From positions 1-38,366 of the forward strand of contig NZ_JACJUU010000017.1 in NCBI RefSeq assembly GCF_014237865.1: a DNA stretch of 38,366 bases. The letters run 5' to 3'. The notes under the pieces were generated by a model. It was not told the origin of the DNA. It saw only the letters and a program-made list of their open reading frames with translations, and did no database searches. The stretch comes from Pusillimonas minor (lineage in GTDB: Bacteria; Pseudomonadota; Gammaproteobacteria; Burkholderiales; Burkholderiaceae_B). This document shows, piece after piece, positions 26,404-34,757 of the stretch. The first letter of the stretch is position 1. Each line of letters starts with the position of its first letter. A program made the translations under genes and the position numbers.

Positions 26404-27477
26404 ATGACGGCGGATTTACCAGACGATCTCTTCACCGAAATACAGGGCGCTTTTCGTAAAGCGCCAGTGCTCCTTGTCGGTTCTGGATTCTCTTGCGGCT
26501 ATGGCCTTCCTGGAATGGGGGCTCTGGCCGACCATTTGGCGAATACCGTTGACAGTGTGCTGACTACAGGCGAAGCAAAGATTGCTTGGGCACAGGCAAT
26601 TGATGCGATCAAAGGCAACCTGGAAACGGGGCTGAATAATATTCCGATGGGCGCTGAGGGCTGGGCCGAAATCGTTTCGGCCATACGTAGCGAAACTGCG
26701 CGGCTGATCCTGGCAAAAACTGCCACCGCCGAATCAAAGGTGCTTCAAGAAAAAGCCGATGGCGGGCATGCGCCATCACGCCTTCTGAATCGACTATTCG
26801 ATGGTGCTCCGCAGAATGCGGAAGGCATTCACGTCATCACGACAAACTACGACACGTTGTTGGAGCTGTTTTGCGATCTAGCAGGACTGCCCCTGGATAC
26901 GGGCTTCACCGGATTTCGCCGACGCAAACTTCGCCCTCGGCCAATTTTCCAGAATCAATACAGCCGTGTTTGGGCGACTGAAAAACGGCAAGTACAGCCG
27001 GATCACCGGCTCTGCAAAACCATTCGCCTCTACAAGCCTCACGGCTCCATTAGTTGGCTTACCACCGATGAGGGACCGCTGGAGGTACTCAATGATGCTG
27101 CCACAGTTGGTCGAGCCATCGTTGTGCCCGGCCCGTCGAAGTACCAAGATGCGTTGGTTAATACCCTGTTCGACGAAATGCGTACCGCGATGAACGTGGC
27201 GCTCGCCGATGCTCAGGCGCTGTTGTGTATCGGTTTTGGCTTCAACGACGATCATTTGCAAGGCGTAATCAAGAACAGGCTGGCTGCAGGCATGCCTGCA
27301 ATCATTGTCACACGCGATCCAACACCGAACATTGACCAACTACTTGGTGAACATCCTCACGTGATCGCCGTGTTCAAAGATGGTGACGGGTCCGTTTGTC
27401 GTTGGAACGGGAATGCGCTGCAATCTCCAGAGCCACTCTGGCAACTAGATGACTTTCTGAAGAAATTTGTGGAGTGA
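26404..27477 (+). CDS. SIR2-like (SIR2_2) NAD-processing domain protein
   Basis: 357 residues. NAD-site signatures: GSGFSCGYGLP (26-36), ITTNYDTLLE (N148, D150), KPHGS with the catalytic-type His213 and a closing CIGFGFNDDHL. Defence SIR2 proteins hydrolyse NAD on phage infection and stop the cell's metabolism. It lies 11 bases after pglZ and 7 bases before a HerA gene, the same order as the two-gene SIR2-HerA (Nezha-type) system. The active-site residues are present, so it is probably a real NADase effector. Confidence 0.87.
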   Translation: MTADLPDDLFTEIQGAFRKAPVLLVGSGFSCGYGLPGMGALADHLANTVDSVLTTGEAKIAWAQAIDAIKGNLETGLNNIPMGAEGWAEIVSAIRSETARLILAKTATAESKVLQEKADGGHAPSRLLNRLFDGAPQNAEGIHVITTNYDTLLELFCDLAGLPLDTGFTGFRRRKLRPRPIFQNQYSRVWATEKRQVQPDHRLCKTIRLYKPHGSISWLTTDEGPLEVLNDAATVGRAIVVPGPSKYQDALVNTLFDEMRTAMNVALADAQALLCIGFGFNDDHLQGVIKNRLAAGMPAIIVTRDPTPNIDQLLGEHPHVIAVFKDGDGSVCRWNGNALQSPEPLWQLDDFLKKFVE

Positions 27478-27484
27478 AGCGAGG

Positions 27485-29245
27485 ATGAGCATTTTCAATT
27501 TCACCGATGAGCAGTCATTGGGCGAAGTACGCAGCGTTGAAACCTCACGGATCACCGTGAGGGTGACGGACGGTCAACGCCTGCAAAAGGCACGAGTCGG
27601 TCGGTTGGTTGCCATCCAGTCGATGGGCGATGAATGGCTAATCGGCATCATCGAACGGGTTTGGCGGCATCCGGTGGAACTGCCGACGCTGCCAGAAGCA
27701 GATCCTTCTGCGGATCTGACTGGTGTGCCTCAAGAGGAAAACGGCGTGTCGATCAGCCTGGTCGGCACCTATCGCGCTCGTGATGGGCAGCGCAAGAACA
27801 CTTTCACGCGTGCCGTTTTCATCTTGCCTGAGATCAACCGCTCAGTGTTTCCGATTGAAGAAAAGTCGCTTGAAGACTTCATGGGCATTTTGAGCGCATC
27901 ATCCAAGGCCGATGCGGCAGCCCCACTCAAGGTCGGCACCTACACCTTGGATGGCAAGGCGAGCGCCTATATAGATGGCGACAAGCTTTTTCAGCGCCAT
28001 GCCGCGCTACTGGGTAGCACGGGTTCGGGAAAATCTTTCACCGTCGCCTCCATTCTTGAACAGTCCGCGCAACTGCCTCACGCAAATATCGTCGTGCTCG
28101 ATTTGCATGGTGAGTATTCGAGCATGAAGTTCGCTGCGCATTACCGCATCGCGGGTATCGGTGATCTGAAGGCGAAGAAGGAAGGTGCCATCTTCCTACC
28201 CTTCTGGTTGCTTACCTACGATGAGATGCAATCGCTGTTTGTGGATCGCTCTGAGGAGAGTGCCCCCAATCAGGCGAGTGAGCTGATGAAGCAGGTTGTG
28301 GAGCTGAAGAAAAAATCCATTGAAGGACTAGGGAAGCAGGATTTACTTGATGGATTCACTGTGGATACTCCGGTGCCTTATCGGTTGGCCGACCTTATAG
28401 AAGCTATTGCCGAAAAAGACAGGGAAATGGTGCAAGGAAGCAAGGGAGAAAAGCAGGGACCGCTTTTCGGAAAGCTGACGAGATTTCTGAACAGGATCAG
28501 CGTAAAAACGAAAGACCGCCGCTACGCCTTCATGTATCAGGCTCCAGCGGAATATGAGACCTACGAGGCTCTGCACGAGCTGGCAGAAAAGCTGCTCGGT
28601 ACCGGCATCAAGCAGGATGGCGTCAACCCCGGCATCAAGATCATTGATTTTTCTGAGGTACCTTCGGACATTCTTCCGGTCGTCGTTGGTCTGGTTGCGC
28701 GAATCGTCTACCAAATCCAGTTCTGGAGTTCGCCAGGAGCGGACGGTGATGCACGCCATCCGATTGTGCTCGTCTGCGACGAAGCGCATCTCTACTTGCC
28801 GAGCAGCGCAGCCTCCACTGGCCCGCTGGAGAAACGTGCGCTCGAAAACTTCGAGCGTATCGCCAAGGAAGGCCGCAAATATGGCGTTGGCCTGATGGTA
28901 GTCAGTCAGCGCCCCTCGGATGTCAGCACGACCATTCTCAGCCAGTGCAGCAACATCATCAGCCTGCGCCTGGCCAACAAGACCGACCAGGCGGTGGTCA
29001 AGCAGCTCCTGCCGGAAAGTCTGGAGGGACTAATGGAGGTACTGCCGACGCTGGATGTGGGCGAGGCTGTGGTAGTGGGCGATGCCACACTGCTGCCGAC
29101 CCGCATCAAGATGGCCAAGCCCAAACACGAACCACGCAGTGCAACGATCCCCTTCTGGACTCGCTGGGCCACTCCGAAAGCGGAGGTTGATCTGATCGCA
29201 GCTGTAGAAAACATGCGTCGCCAATCCCGCGCACAAGAAGATTAA
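27485..29245 (+). CDS. herA: HerA-type hexameric ATPase (DUF87)
   Basis: 586 residues from ATG 27485, preceded by GCGAGG; an upstream in-frame start would overlap the SIR2 gene and has no such site. The N-terminal HAS-barrel-like part (ISLVGTYR, VGRLVAIQSMGDEWLIGII) precedes the RecA-like core: Walker A GSTGSGKS (177-184), Walker B VLVCDEAH (432-435), VVSQRPSDVS and a C-terminal VVVGDATLLPTRIK. HerA proteins are DNA translocases that form hexamers with SIR2 or nuclease partners. Seven bases after the SIR2 gene and ten before the methyltransferase, it may serve the SIR2 effector, the methyltransferase complex, or both. Confidence 0.9.
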   Translation: MSIFNFTDEQSLGEVRSVETSRITVRVTDGQRLQKARVGRLVAIQSMGDEWLIGIIERVWRHPVELPTLPEADPSADLTGVPQEENGVSISLVGTYRARDGQRKNTFTRAVFILPEINRSVFPIEEKSLEDFMGILSASSKADAAAPLKVGTYTLDGKASAYIDGDKLFQRHAALLGSTGSGKSFTVASILEQSAQLPHANIVVLDLHGEYSSMKFAAHYRIAGIGDLKAKKEGAIFLPFWLLTYDEMQSLFVDRSEESAPNQASELMKQVVELKKKSIEGLGKQDLLDGFTVDTPVPYRLADLIEAIAEKDREMVQGSKGEKQGPLFGKLTRFLNRISVKTKDRRYAFMYQAPAEYETYEALHELAEKLLGTGIKQDGVNPGIKIIDFSEVPSDILPVVVGLVARIVYQIQFWSSPGADGDARHPIVLVCDEAHLYLPSSAASTGPLEKRALENFERIAKEGRKYGVGLMVVSQRPSDVSTTILSQCSNIISLRLANKTDQAVVKQLLPESLEGLMEVLPTLDVGEAVVVGDATLLPTRIKMAKPKHEPRSATIPFWTRWATPKAEVDLIAAVENMRRQSRAQED

Positions 29246-29255
29246 GGAAGCCTGC

Positions 29256-32200
29256 ATGGCCACCAAGAAAGAACTACTCCAACGACAAGTTGCCAAAGCC
29301 GTCGGCGCAGGGAAGACCGTCGCACTGGAAACAGTGGACTTCAACGACCCGAATCGCCCAAAGACCTGCCTGGAGGTGGATTTCCCCATCCTGCCCGTTA
29401 ATCAGGTAGCGATCATCGAAGGCAATGCAGGCAAGCCGATTTATCAAATGTCCAAATGGTGGGCGCGAAGGCGTTCCAGCGTGTTTCGCTCGATGTTGAT
29501 TGCGGCGGCCACCAAAGCGCCGGACGATCCTTCGCATGCGGCCAAGCTGGTGTGGGACAACTACTATGCCAATCATCAGAAGAAAGGAGCGTTCAAGCAC
29601 CTCAAAGTGGCGGACATCTTCATGGGTGGCGGCACCACGCTGGTGGAAGGCTCTCGCCTGGGGATGCAGATGGTGGGTAACGACCTGAATCCCGTTGCTT
29701 GGTTCGTAGTCAAGCAAGAGCTCGCGAATGTTGATCTTGATGAGGTGAAGCGATTACTCGCCGACATCGAGGCCGAGGTTAAGCCGCAGATCATGCCGTA
29801 TTACTACTGCGATGGCCCGGAAGGTGAAAAAGGAACGTGGACACACCTGCCTTCACAGAAGGTAATGCCCGCCGATTTCGACCCGCTGACCATCCCGCGC
29901 AATGAGCGCAAGGATTACCGCTATGAAGGCCCCGAGATCATCTACATCTTTTGGGCCAAGCATGGGCCATGTCAGGTAACGGGATGCGGCCACCGCACGC
30001 CGATCATGACCAGCCCGGTGATGGCGGTGAAGACCATCAGCATCAAGCATTGGCAGCATACGTGCAGCCAATGTGGTGGTGAGTTTGATATAGAAGCTGA
30101 CGCAGCGCGCATGGCACCTGATGTACCGCTGTTCGTTGCGCCTACGGAACAGCCCCATGCGGTTCTGGATCTTGTGCAGGGTGTCACTTGCCCGCATTGC
30201 CAGCATGCCACAACCGCCAATACTCACCCAAAAGATGGGCTGGTCATTGCTGGTTCACGCGGACAGATCAAGCTGGGAAAGGGCAAGAACAAAAAGGTGG
30301 AACTGAGCCTGCTCGTGCATCCGCAATGGCTGGCCGGTTCGCCCAAGCACGATGCGGAAGGCCAGCCCTATGGAGGGTCAGCGCAAGACGATGTGGTGGC
30401 CACCACTCGATGGGACACCGCACGGGCCGAGAGGATCCGCCTACTGGAGGTGCGCGGGTCACTGCCGAATGAAGTGATCGACCCGGAAACGGGCGCGAGG
30501 ATTCTCACGGGAAAAAACGGCGGTACCGCAAGGCCAGGGGTATTTACTTGTGCAGAGTGCGGCGCTGAACAAAACATCATCGGCGCAGTTCGACCGACCG
30601 AGAAAACCGCGCCTTCTGCCGCATACGCCTTGCAGGGATACTCTCCGAAGCGCGATAGCGCGAGCAAGCCGTACAGCGGGCGCTTCTTTGCCGCATACGA
30701 CTCGGCGCATGCCCTGCAATATGACACCGCATTCGCCGAATGGGAAGCGCGTAAGGACACCGACCTTAAGGATTACTGGCCGCGAACGGCAATTCCAGAA
30801 AGTCTTCGCGCGGTCGTGAAAGACCTAATCGCTAGCGGTCACGGGTATGACCATTGGACGGATATGTTCAACCCGCGCCAGTTGCTCGTCCACGCGCAAT
30901 TGCTAAAGGCAATCGTTGAGGTTGGAAGCTATGACTGGGAAGTGCGCGAATATGTGCTTGGTGCGTTCCAAAACTATGTTCGGAACCAAAGTATGTTTGC
31001 GTTCTGGCATACTACAAAAGATCACTTTGTCCCAGCAATATCGAACAGCAATTTCCACCCACAGAACCGCGCTGTGGAAGTTGGAGTGTTTTCACCGATA
31101 GGTTATGGGCCGTGGACCTCTTGCTTTCCTTCGCTATTAGAGGGGCGTGCTTGGGCTGCTCAACCTTGGGAGGCTGTAAGCGCAGAAGGTATCAAGCGCA
31201 AGAATGTCGCTCTTGGAGAGGAAATCCGTGGCAAAAGCGAAAAGGTTTTTCCAGGCGATCCGGTTAACGAGTCAGAGCTTTTTTGTGGTTCTTCCACAGA
31301 GCTGTCTCAGCTTACCGACGGCAGTGTTGATCTCGTCATCACCGACCCTCCATTCGGCGACCTGTTGCAGTACTCAGAGTTAGCGGATTTTTTCTACGTC
31401 TGGTTGCGGCTCGCGCTCAAAGATAAGTACCCGGACTATTTCGCAGCCGACTACACGCCAAAATCGCTGGAAGCGGTTGCGAACAAATTCCGTGAACCGG
31501 ACGACCCGAACGGCTTCTACCAGCGCCTGCTCACGCAATGCTGGCGCGAGGCACATCGTGCTCTCAAGCCTGGCGGCATTCTGGCCTTCACCTTCCACCA
31601 CAGCGAGGACGAGCCTTGGGTGGCGGTGCTGGAGTCACTATTCGACGCGGGCTACTACCTCGAAGCGACCTACCCCATCCGCTCCGATGAAACCAAGGGC
31701 GAAAACGCTTCCTTTGGCGCTCAAAAAATCGAATACGACATCATCCACGTCTGCCGCAAGCGCACCGAAGAACCCAAGGCAGTGAGTTGGGGCCGCATGC
31801 GTCGCGAGGTGATGGCCGACGTGCGCCAGTTGCAAGCCATGTTGGAGAACCACGCGAAGGAGGGATTGCCCGCCGCAGACATCCAGGTGATCCAGCGCGG
31901 CAAGGCGCTGGAATACTTCTCGCGTCACTACGGCAAGGTGTATGTCGATGAAGGCCGCACCATCTCCGTCCGCGATGCGCTGATTGGTGTCAATCAACTG
32001 ATCGAAGAAGACTCCGACAAGGGCAAAGAACCGCCGCCGGTGAATGCCGAGCCGATGACCCGTCAATTCCTTCGGACGTTCGGCACAGCTGTTGAAATTA
32101 AGCGTGACCAACTGCAGAAATTCCTACGTGGCACAGTGACAACGCCAGACGATTTCGTACAGCGCGGTTGGTGCTCTGAGGTGAAGAAGGTATTCACACG

Positions 32201-32516
32201 AACAAGCCCAATCGATTTTGCGCATGACTGGTCAGGCAAGCACCGCCGTCGGTTGACCGCTGACCTGGACCAGGCATTGGTATTGATCGGCGCGTGCTTC
32301 GATGGTAGCGGCATCAATGCTTCGGACACACTGAAGAACGACAACTTTAAACCTCACGTCGCCCTGAAGCCCTTGCTTGAATGGTTCCACCGTAACGGCC
32401 CGGACCAAACCACCCGCAATGCCGCTTCCCGCGCCGTCTCAATCTACAACGCCTGGGCTGCAAGCCAGGCAGTCAAGCCTGTGCAGGCTTCCTTGTTCGA
32501 GGAATATGAGCAATGA
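29256..32516 (+). CDS. DUF1156 DNA methyltransferase with zinc-binding insert
   Basis: 1086 residues; AAGGA precedes the ATG. The N-terminal DUF1156 part has FPILPVNQ...MSKWWARRRSSVFR. SAM-binding motif I is DIFMGGGTTL (GGGTT 124-128) with GNDLNPVA; catalytic motif IV is TDPPF (697-700), followed by LAFTFHHSE. The 570-residue interval holds two likely zinc sites: C239, C244, C270, C273 and C312, C315, C432, C435. It is probably an adenine-N6 or cytosine-N4 methyltransferase that marks host DNA as self, the modification arm of the operon. A DPPF rather than NPPY motif and the motif order are typical for DUF1156 proteins as far as I know. Confidence 0.9.
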   Translation: MATKKELLQRQVAKAVGAGKTVALETVDFNDPNRPKTCLEVDFPILPVNQVAIIEGNAGKPIYQMSKWWARRRSSVFRSMLIAAATKAPDDPSHAAKLVWDNYYANHQKKGAFKHLKVADIFMGGGTTLVEGSRLGMQMVGNDLNPVAWFVVKQELANVDLDEVKRLLADIEAEVKPQIMPYYYCDGPEGEKGTWTHLPSQKVMPADFDPLTIPRNERKDYRYEGPEIIYIFWAKHGPCQVTGCGHRTPIMTSPVMAVKTISIKHWQHTCSQCGGEFDIEADAARMAPDVPLFVAPTEQPHAVLDLVQGVTCPHCQHATTANTHPKDGLVIAGSRGQIKLGKGKNKKVELSLLVHPQWLAGSPKHDAEGQPYGGSAQDDVVATTRWDTARAERIRLLEVRGSLPNEVIDPETGARILTGKNGGTARPGVFTCAECGAEQNIIGAVRPTEKTAPSAAYALQGYSPKRDSASKPYSGRFFAAYDSAHALQYDTAFAEWEARKDTDLKDYWPRTAIPESLRAVVKDLIASGHGYDHWTDMFNPRQLLVHAQLLKAIVEVGSYDWEVREYVLGAFQNYVRNQSMFAFWHTTKDHFVPAISNSNFHPQNRAVEVGVFSPIGYGPWTSCFPSLLEGRAWAAQPWEAVSAEGIKRKNVALGEEIRGKSEKVFPGDPVNESELFCGSSTELSQLTDGSVDLVITDPPFGDLLQYSELADFFYVWLRLALKDKYPDYFAADYTPKSLEAVANKFREPDDPNGFYQRLLTQCWREAHRALKPGGILAFTFHHSEDEPWVAVLESLFDAGYYLEATYPIRSDETKGENASFGAQKIEYDIIHVCRKRTEEPKAVSWGRMRREVMADVRQLQAMLENHAKEGLPAADIQVIQRGKALEYFSRHYGKVYVDEGRTISVRDALIGVNQLIEEDSDKGKEPPPVNAEPMTRQFLRTFGTAVEIKRDQLQKFLRGTVTTPDDFVQRGWCSEVKKVFTRTSPIDFAHDWSGKHRRRLTADLDQALVLIGACFDGSGINASDTLKNDNFKPHVALKPLLEWFHRNGPDQTTRNAASRAVSIYNAWAASQAVKPVQASLFEEYEQ

Positions 32517-33013
32517 AACAAACCCTCAGCACCGTTTGGCAACGCAGCGGCACTAGCTGGATTTGGGACGAAGAAGCCCGCAATCAGGTGTGCGCTGCTG
32601 GTGAAGTATTGAGCCTGCGGCAGTTCTTGCAGCTGCCAGGCCAATGGCCAGACGATTTGCCGAGCAATGGCGATAAGACCATGGTAGTGGCTGGCCTGGA
32701 AGGCAGCCTTGACCTGTTGTCGCCAGAGGATGCTGAGGCGTGGCTGGGCGACGGAATCAAGGACGCGATTCTGTCTTTCCAGAATTACTACCAAGGTGAA
32801 GCTGCCCTGGTGTTCTGGCTGCCGTCTGGGCAAGGACGCATTAAATGGCATCCTGCTACCGATTCGATTGAATGGCGATGCGCCGCGCCGTACAACGACG
32901 ACTTGCTGGCATTTGGCCGCATTCTGTGGGGCGAAGCCAATGAATACCCGCAAGAGATTCTGCTTCGTGAGGGCGCTAAACCTGCGGGGTTGTTTCACCT
33001 GCGGATTACTTAG
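32513..33013 (+). CDS. Unrecognised 166-residue protein
   Basis: ATGA overlap with the methyltransferase stop and 8 bases before the next gene, so it is translated with the operon. I do not recognise it. It is acidic, rich in Trp (SGTSWIWDEEAR, FWLPSGQG, GRIKWHPATDSIEWRC) and predicted to be a single globular alpha/beta domain without membrane segment or metal motif. It may be a small adaptor between methyltransferase and ATPase. Confidence 0.8.
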   Translation: MKQTLSTVWQRSGTSWIWDEEARNQVCAAGEVLSLRQFLQLPGQWPDDLPSNGDKTMVVAGLEGSLDLLSPEDAEAWLGDGIKDAILSFQNYYQGEAALVFWLPSGQGRIKWHPATDSIEWRCAAPYNDDLLAFGRILWGEANEYPQEILLREGAKPAGLFHLRIT

Positions 33014-33021
33014 GAAAGCCG

Positions 33022-34092
33022 ATGAAAACGCTGCACAAAGTTACGATCAACGGCTTCAAATCTATAGAACATGCCGAGCTGAAGTTAGGCGATCTTAACA
33101 TCGTCATTGGTGCCAATGGGTCGGGCAAGTCCAACCTCATCGGAGTTTTCCGACTGCTGGAGCGCGTTCTATCGCATAACCTGCAGGTGTACGTAGCCAG
33201 CGAGCCAGACCGCCTGCTGCATCATGGCCGCAAGAAGACGTCCTCTTTGTCGTTGGACTTCGAGTTCGAGGAGCACACCTACGGCTTTACCCTGAAGGCG
33301 TCACAGGACACCTTGGTTTTCGAGGATGAAAGACTCTATTCGAACGGTATGTCGAGTGACACCGAGTCGATAGCCGTTGGCCACAAAGAAAGCAAGCTGA
33401 AGGAAGCTATTGTTTCCGACACGACCAGGTCTTCAGACCGAATTTTCCCGAAGGTACGGAATCTGGTCGTCTATCATTTTCACGACACATCGGACAACTC
33501 GCCCGCCAAGCAGACGTGCAACGTTTCTGATAACCGCTCCTTTCGCCCCGATGCGGCGAACTTGCCTGCTTACCTGTACTGGCTGCAGGAAAAGCACCCT
33601 GTCCAGTTTCGCCATATCGAAGAGCATGTCAGGTTGGTTGCGCCTTTCTTCGACCGTTTCGACTTGGCCCCCTCGCGTCTGAATGAAAAAAAGATCAAGC
33701 TGGAATGGCGGCAAAAGGGTTCTGACGCCTACTTTGATGCCTATTCCCTGTCCGATGGCACCCTGCGCTTTATTTGCCTGGCTACCCTGCTGTTGCAGCC
33801 CAACCCACCCGCGTTGATATTGCTGGATGAGCCTGAGCTGGGCTTGCACCCTTTCGCCATTCGCCTACTGGCCGAAATGTTGGAAGCAGCATCGAAACGC
33901 GTACAAGTAATCTTGGCGACCCAGTCGGTGACACTGCTGAATAACTTCGCACCGAAAGACATCATCATCGCCGAGAACGACGGCCTGAAGACCACATTCA
34001 GCCGCCTGGATGAAGACAAACTGTCGCTATGGCTCGACGATTTCAGCATTGGCGAGCTCTGGGAGAAGAATGTTCTTGGAGGTCGCCCATGA
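33022..34092 (+). CDS. AAA_21/RecF-like ABC-type ATPase
   Basis: 356 residues; AGGAAAG precedes the ATG. Walker A GANGSGKS (30-37), ABC-type signature YSLSDGTLR and Walker B ILLDEPELGLHP (D269-E270), followed by ILATQSVTLLN. The coiled-coil arm is short, as in RecF/OLD-type ATPases. It overlaps a DUF4276 gene by ATGA. ATPase plus TOPRIM-like protein is the two-chain counterpart of OLD nucleases, so this pair could be a DNA-end or nucleic-acid-activated nuclease module. Confidence 0.9.
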   Translation: MKTLHKVTINGFKSIEHAELKLGDLNIVIGANGSGKSNLIGVFRLLERVLSHNLQVYVASEPDRLLHHGRKKTSSLSLDFEFEEHTYGFTLKASQDTLVFEDERLYSNGMSSDTESIAVGHKESKLKEAIVSDTTRSSDRIFPKVRNLVVYHFHDTSDNSPAKQTCNVSDNRSFRPDAANLPAYLYWLQEKHPVQFRHIEEHVRLVAPFFDRFDLAPSRLNEKKIKLEWRQKGSDAYFDAYSLSDGTLRFICLATLLLQPNPPALILLDEPELGLHPFAIRLLAEMLEAASKRVQVILATQSVTLLNNFAPKDIIIAENDGLKTTFSRLDEDKLSLWLDDFSIGELWEKNVLGGRP

Positions 34093-34757
34093 CGCGGCTG
34101 CTAATGCTGGTAGAGGGCCAGTCAGAGGAAATCTTCGTCAACCAGACTCTTGCACCTCATTTGGCGGCCCATGGGGTCTATGCCGAGCCAATATTGCTGT
34201 GGACAAAGCGCCTGCCGGCCGGTGGCGGGTATCGGGGTGGCACATCAAACTGGGGGCAAATCCGCAGAAACTTGCTGCCGCTTACCAGAGACAGCAGTGC
34301 CTGGGTAACCACACTGCTCGACTTCTACGGGTTGCCCGAGGATGTTCCCGGCTATGTCGAGGCGATGTCGCCGGGAAATCCCCACGATCGCGCCACCCAG
34401 TTGGAAACACGAATGGCCCTTGAGATCGGCCATCAAAGATTCATCCCATTCGTGGCGTTACATGAATTCGAAGCGTTGGTGTTTTGTAATGCCCAAGTAC
34501 TGGCACATCACTTTGATCGTGCTGATCTGAAAGAGAAGGTCGAACAGATCGTCAAAATGGCCGGTGGGCCGGAATTGATCAACCATGGCAAAGAGACCCA
34601 CCCGAAGGCACGGCTGCAGTCTTTGGCCAGCGAATACAAAGAAACCTCAGACGGCCCGACGCTGATCGACAAGATCGGCATCCCTGTGATACGTGCGGCC
34701 TGCCCACACTTTGCGGCATGGTTGGAGCGTTTGGAAGCTCTGGGCAAGGAAACCTGA
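34089..34757 (+). CDS. DUF4276 (TOPRIM-like) protein
   Basis: 222 residues from ATG 34089 in the ATGA overlap; an upstream start would lie wholly in the ATPase gene. DUF4276 hallmarks: LVEGQSEE (E9), TTLLDFYGLP (D78) and FVALHEFEALVF (E126, E128). The acidic residues match the metal site of a TOPRIM fold, so it probably cuts or nicks nucleic acid when driven by the upstream ATPase. Its stop is directly followed by the GTG of the helicase gene. Confidence 0.85.
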   Translation: MTRLLMLVEGQSEEIFVNQTLAPHLAAHGVYAEPILLWTKRLPAGGGYRGGTSNWGQIRRNLLPLTRDSSAWVTTLLDFYGLPEDVPGYVEAMSPGNPHDRATQLETRMALEIGHQRFIPFVALHEFEALVFCNAQVLAHHFDRADLKEKVEQIVKMAGGPELINHGKETHPKARLQSLASEYKETSDGPTLIDKIGIPVIRAACPHFAAWLERLEALGKET

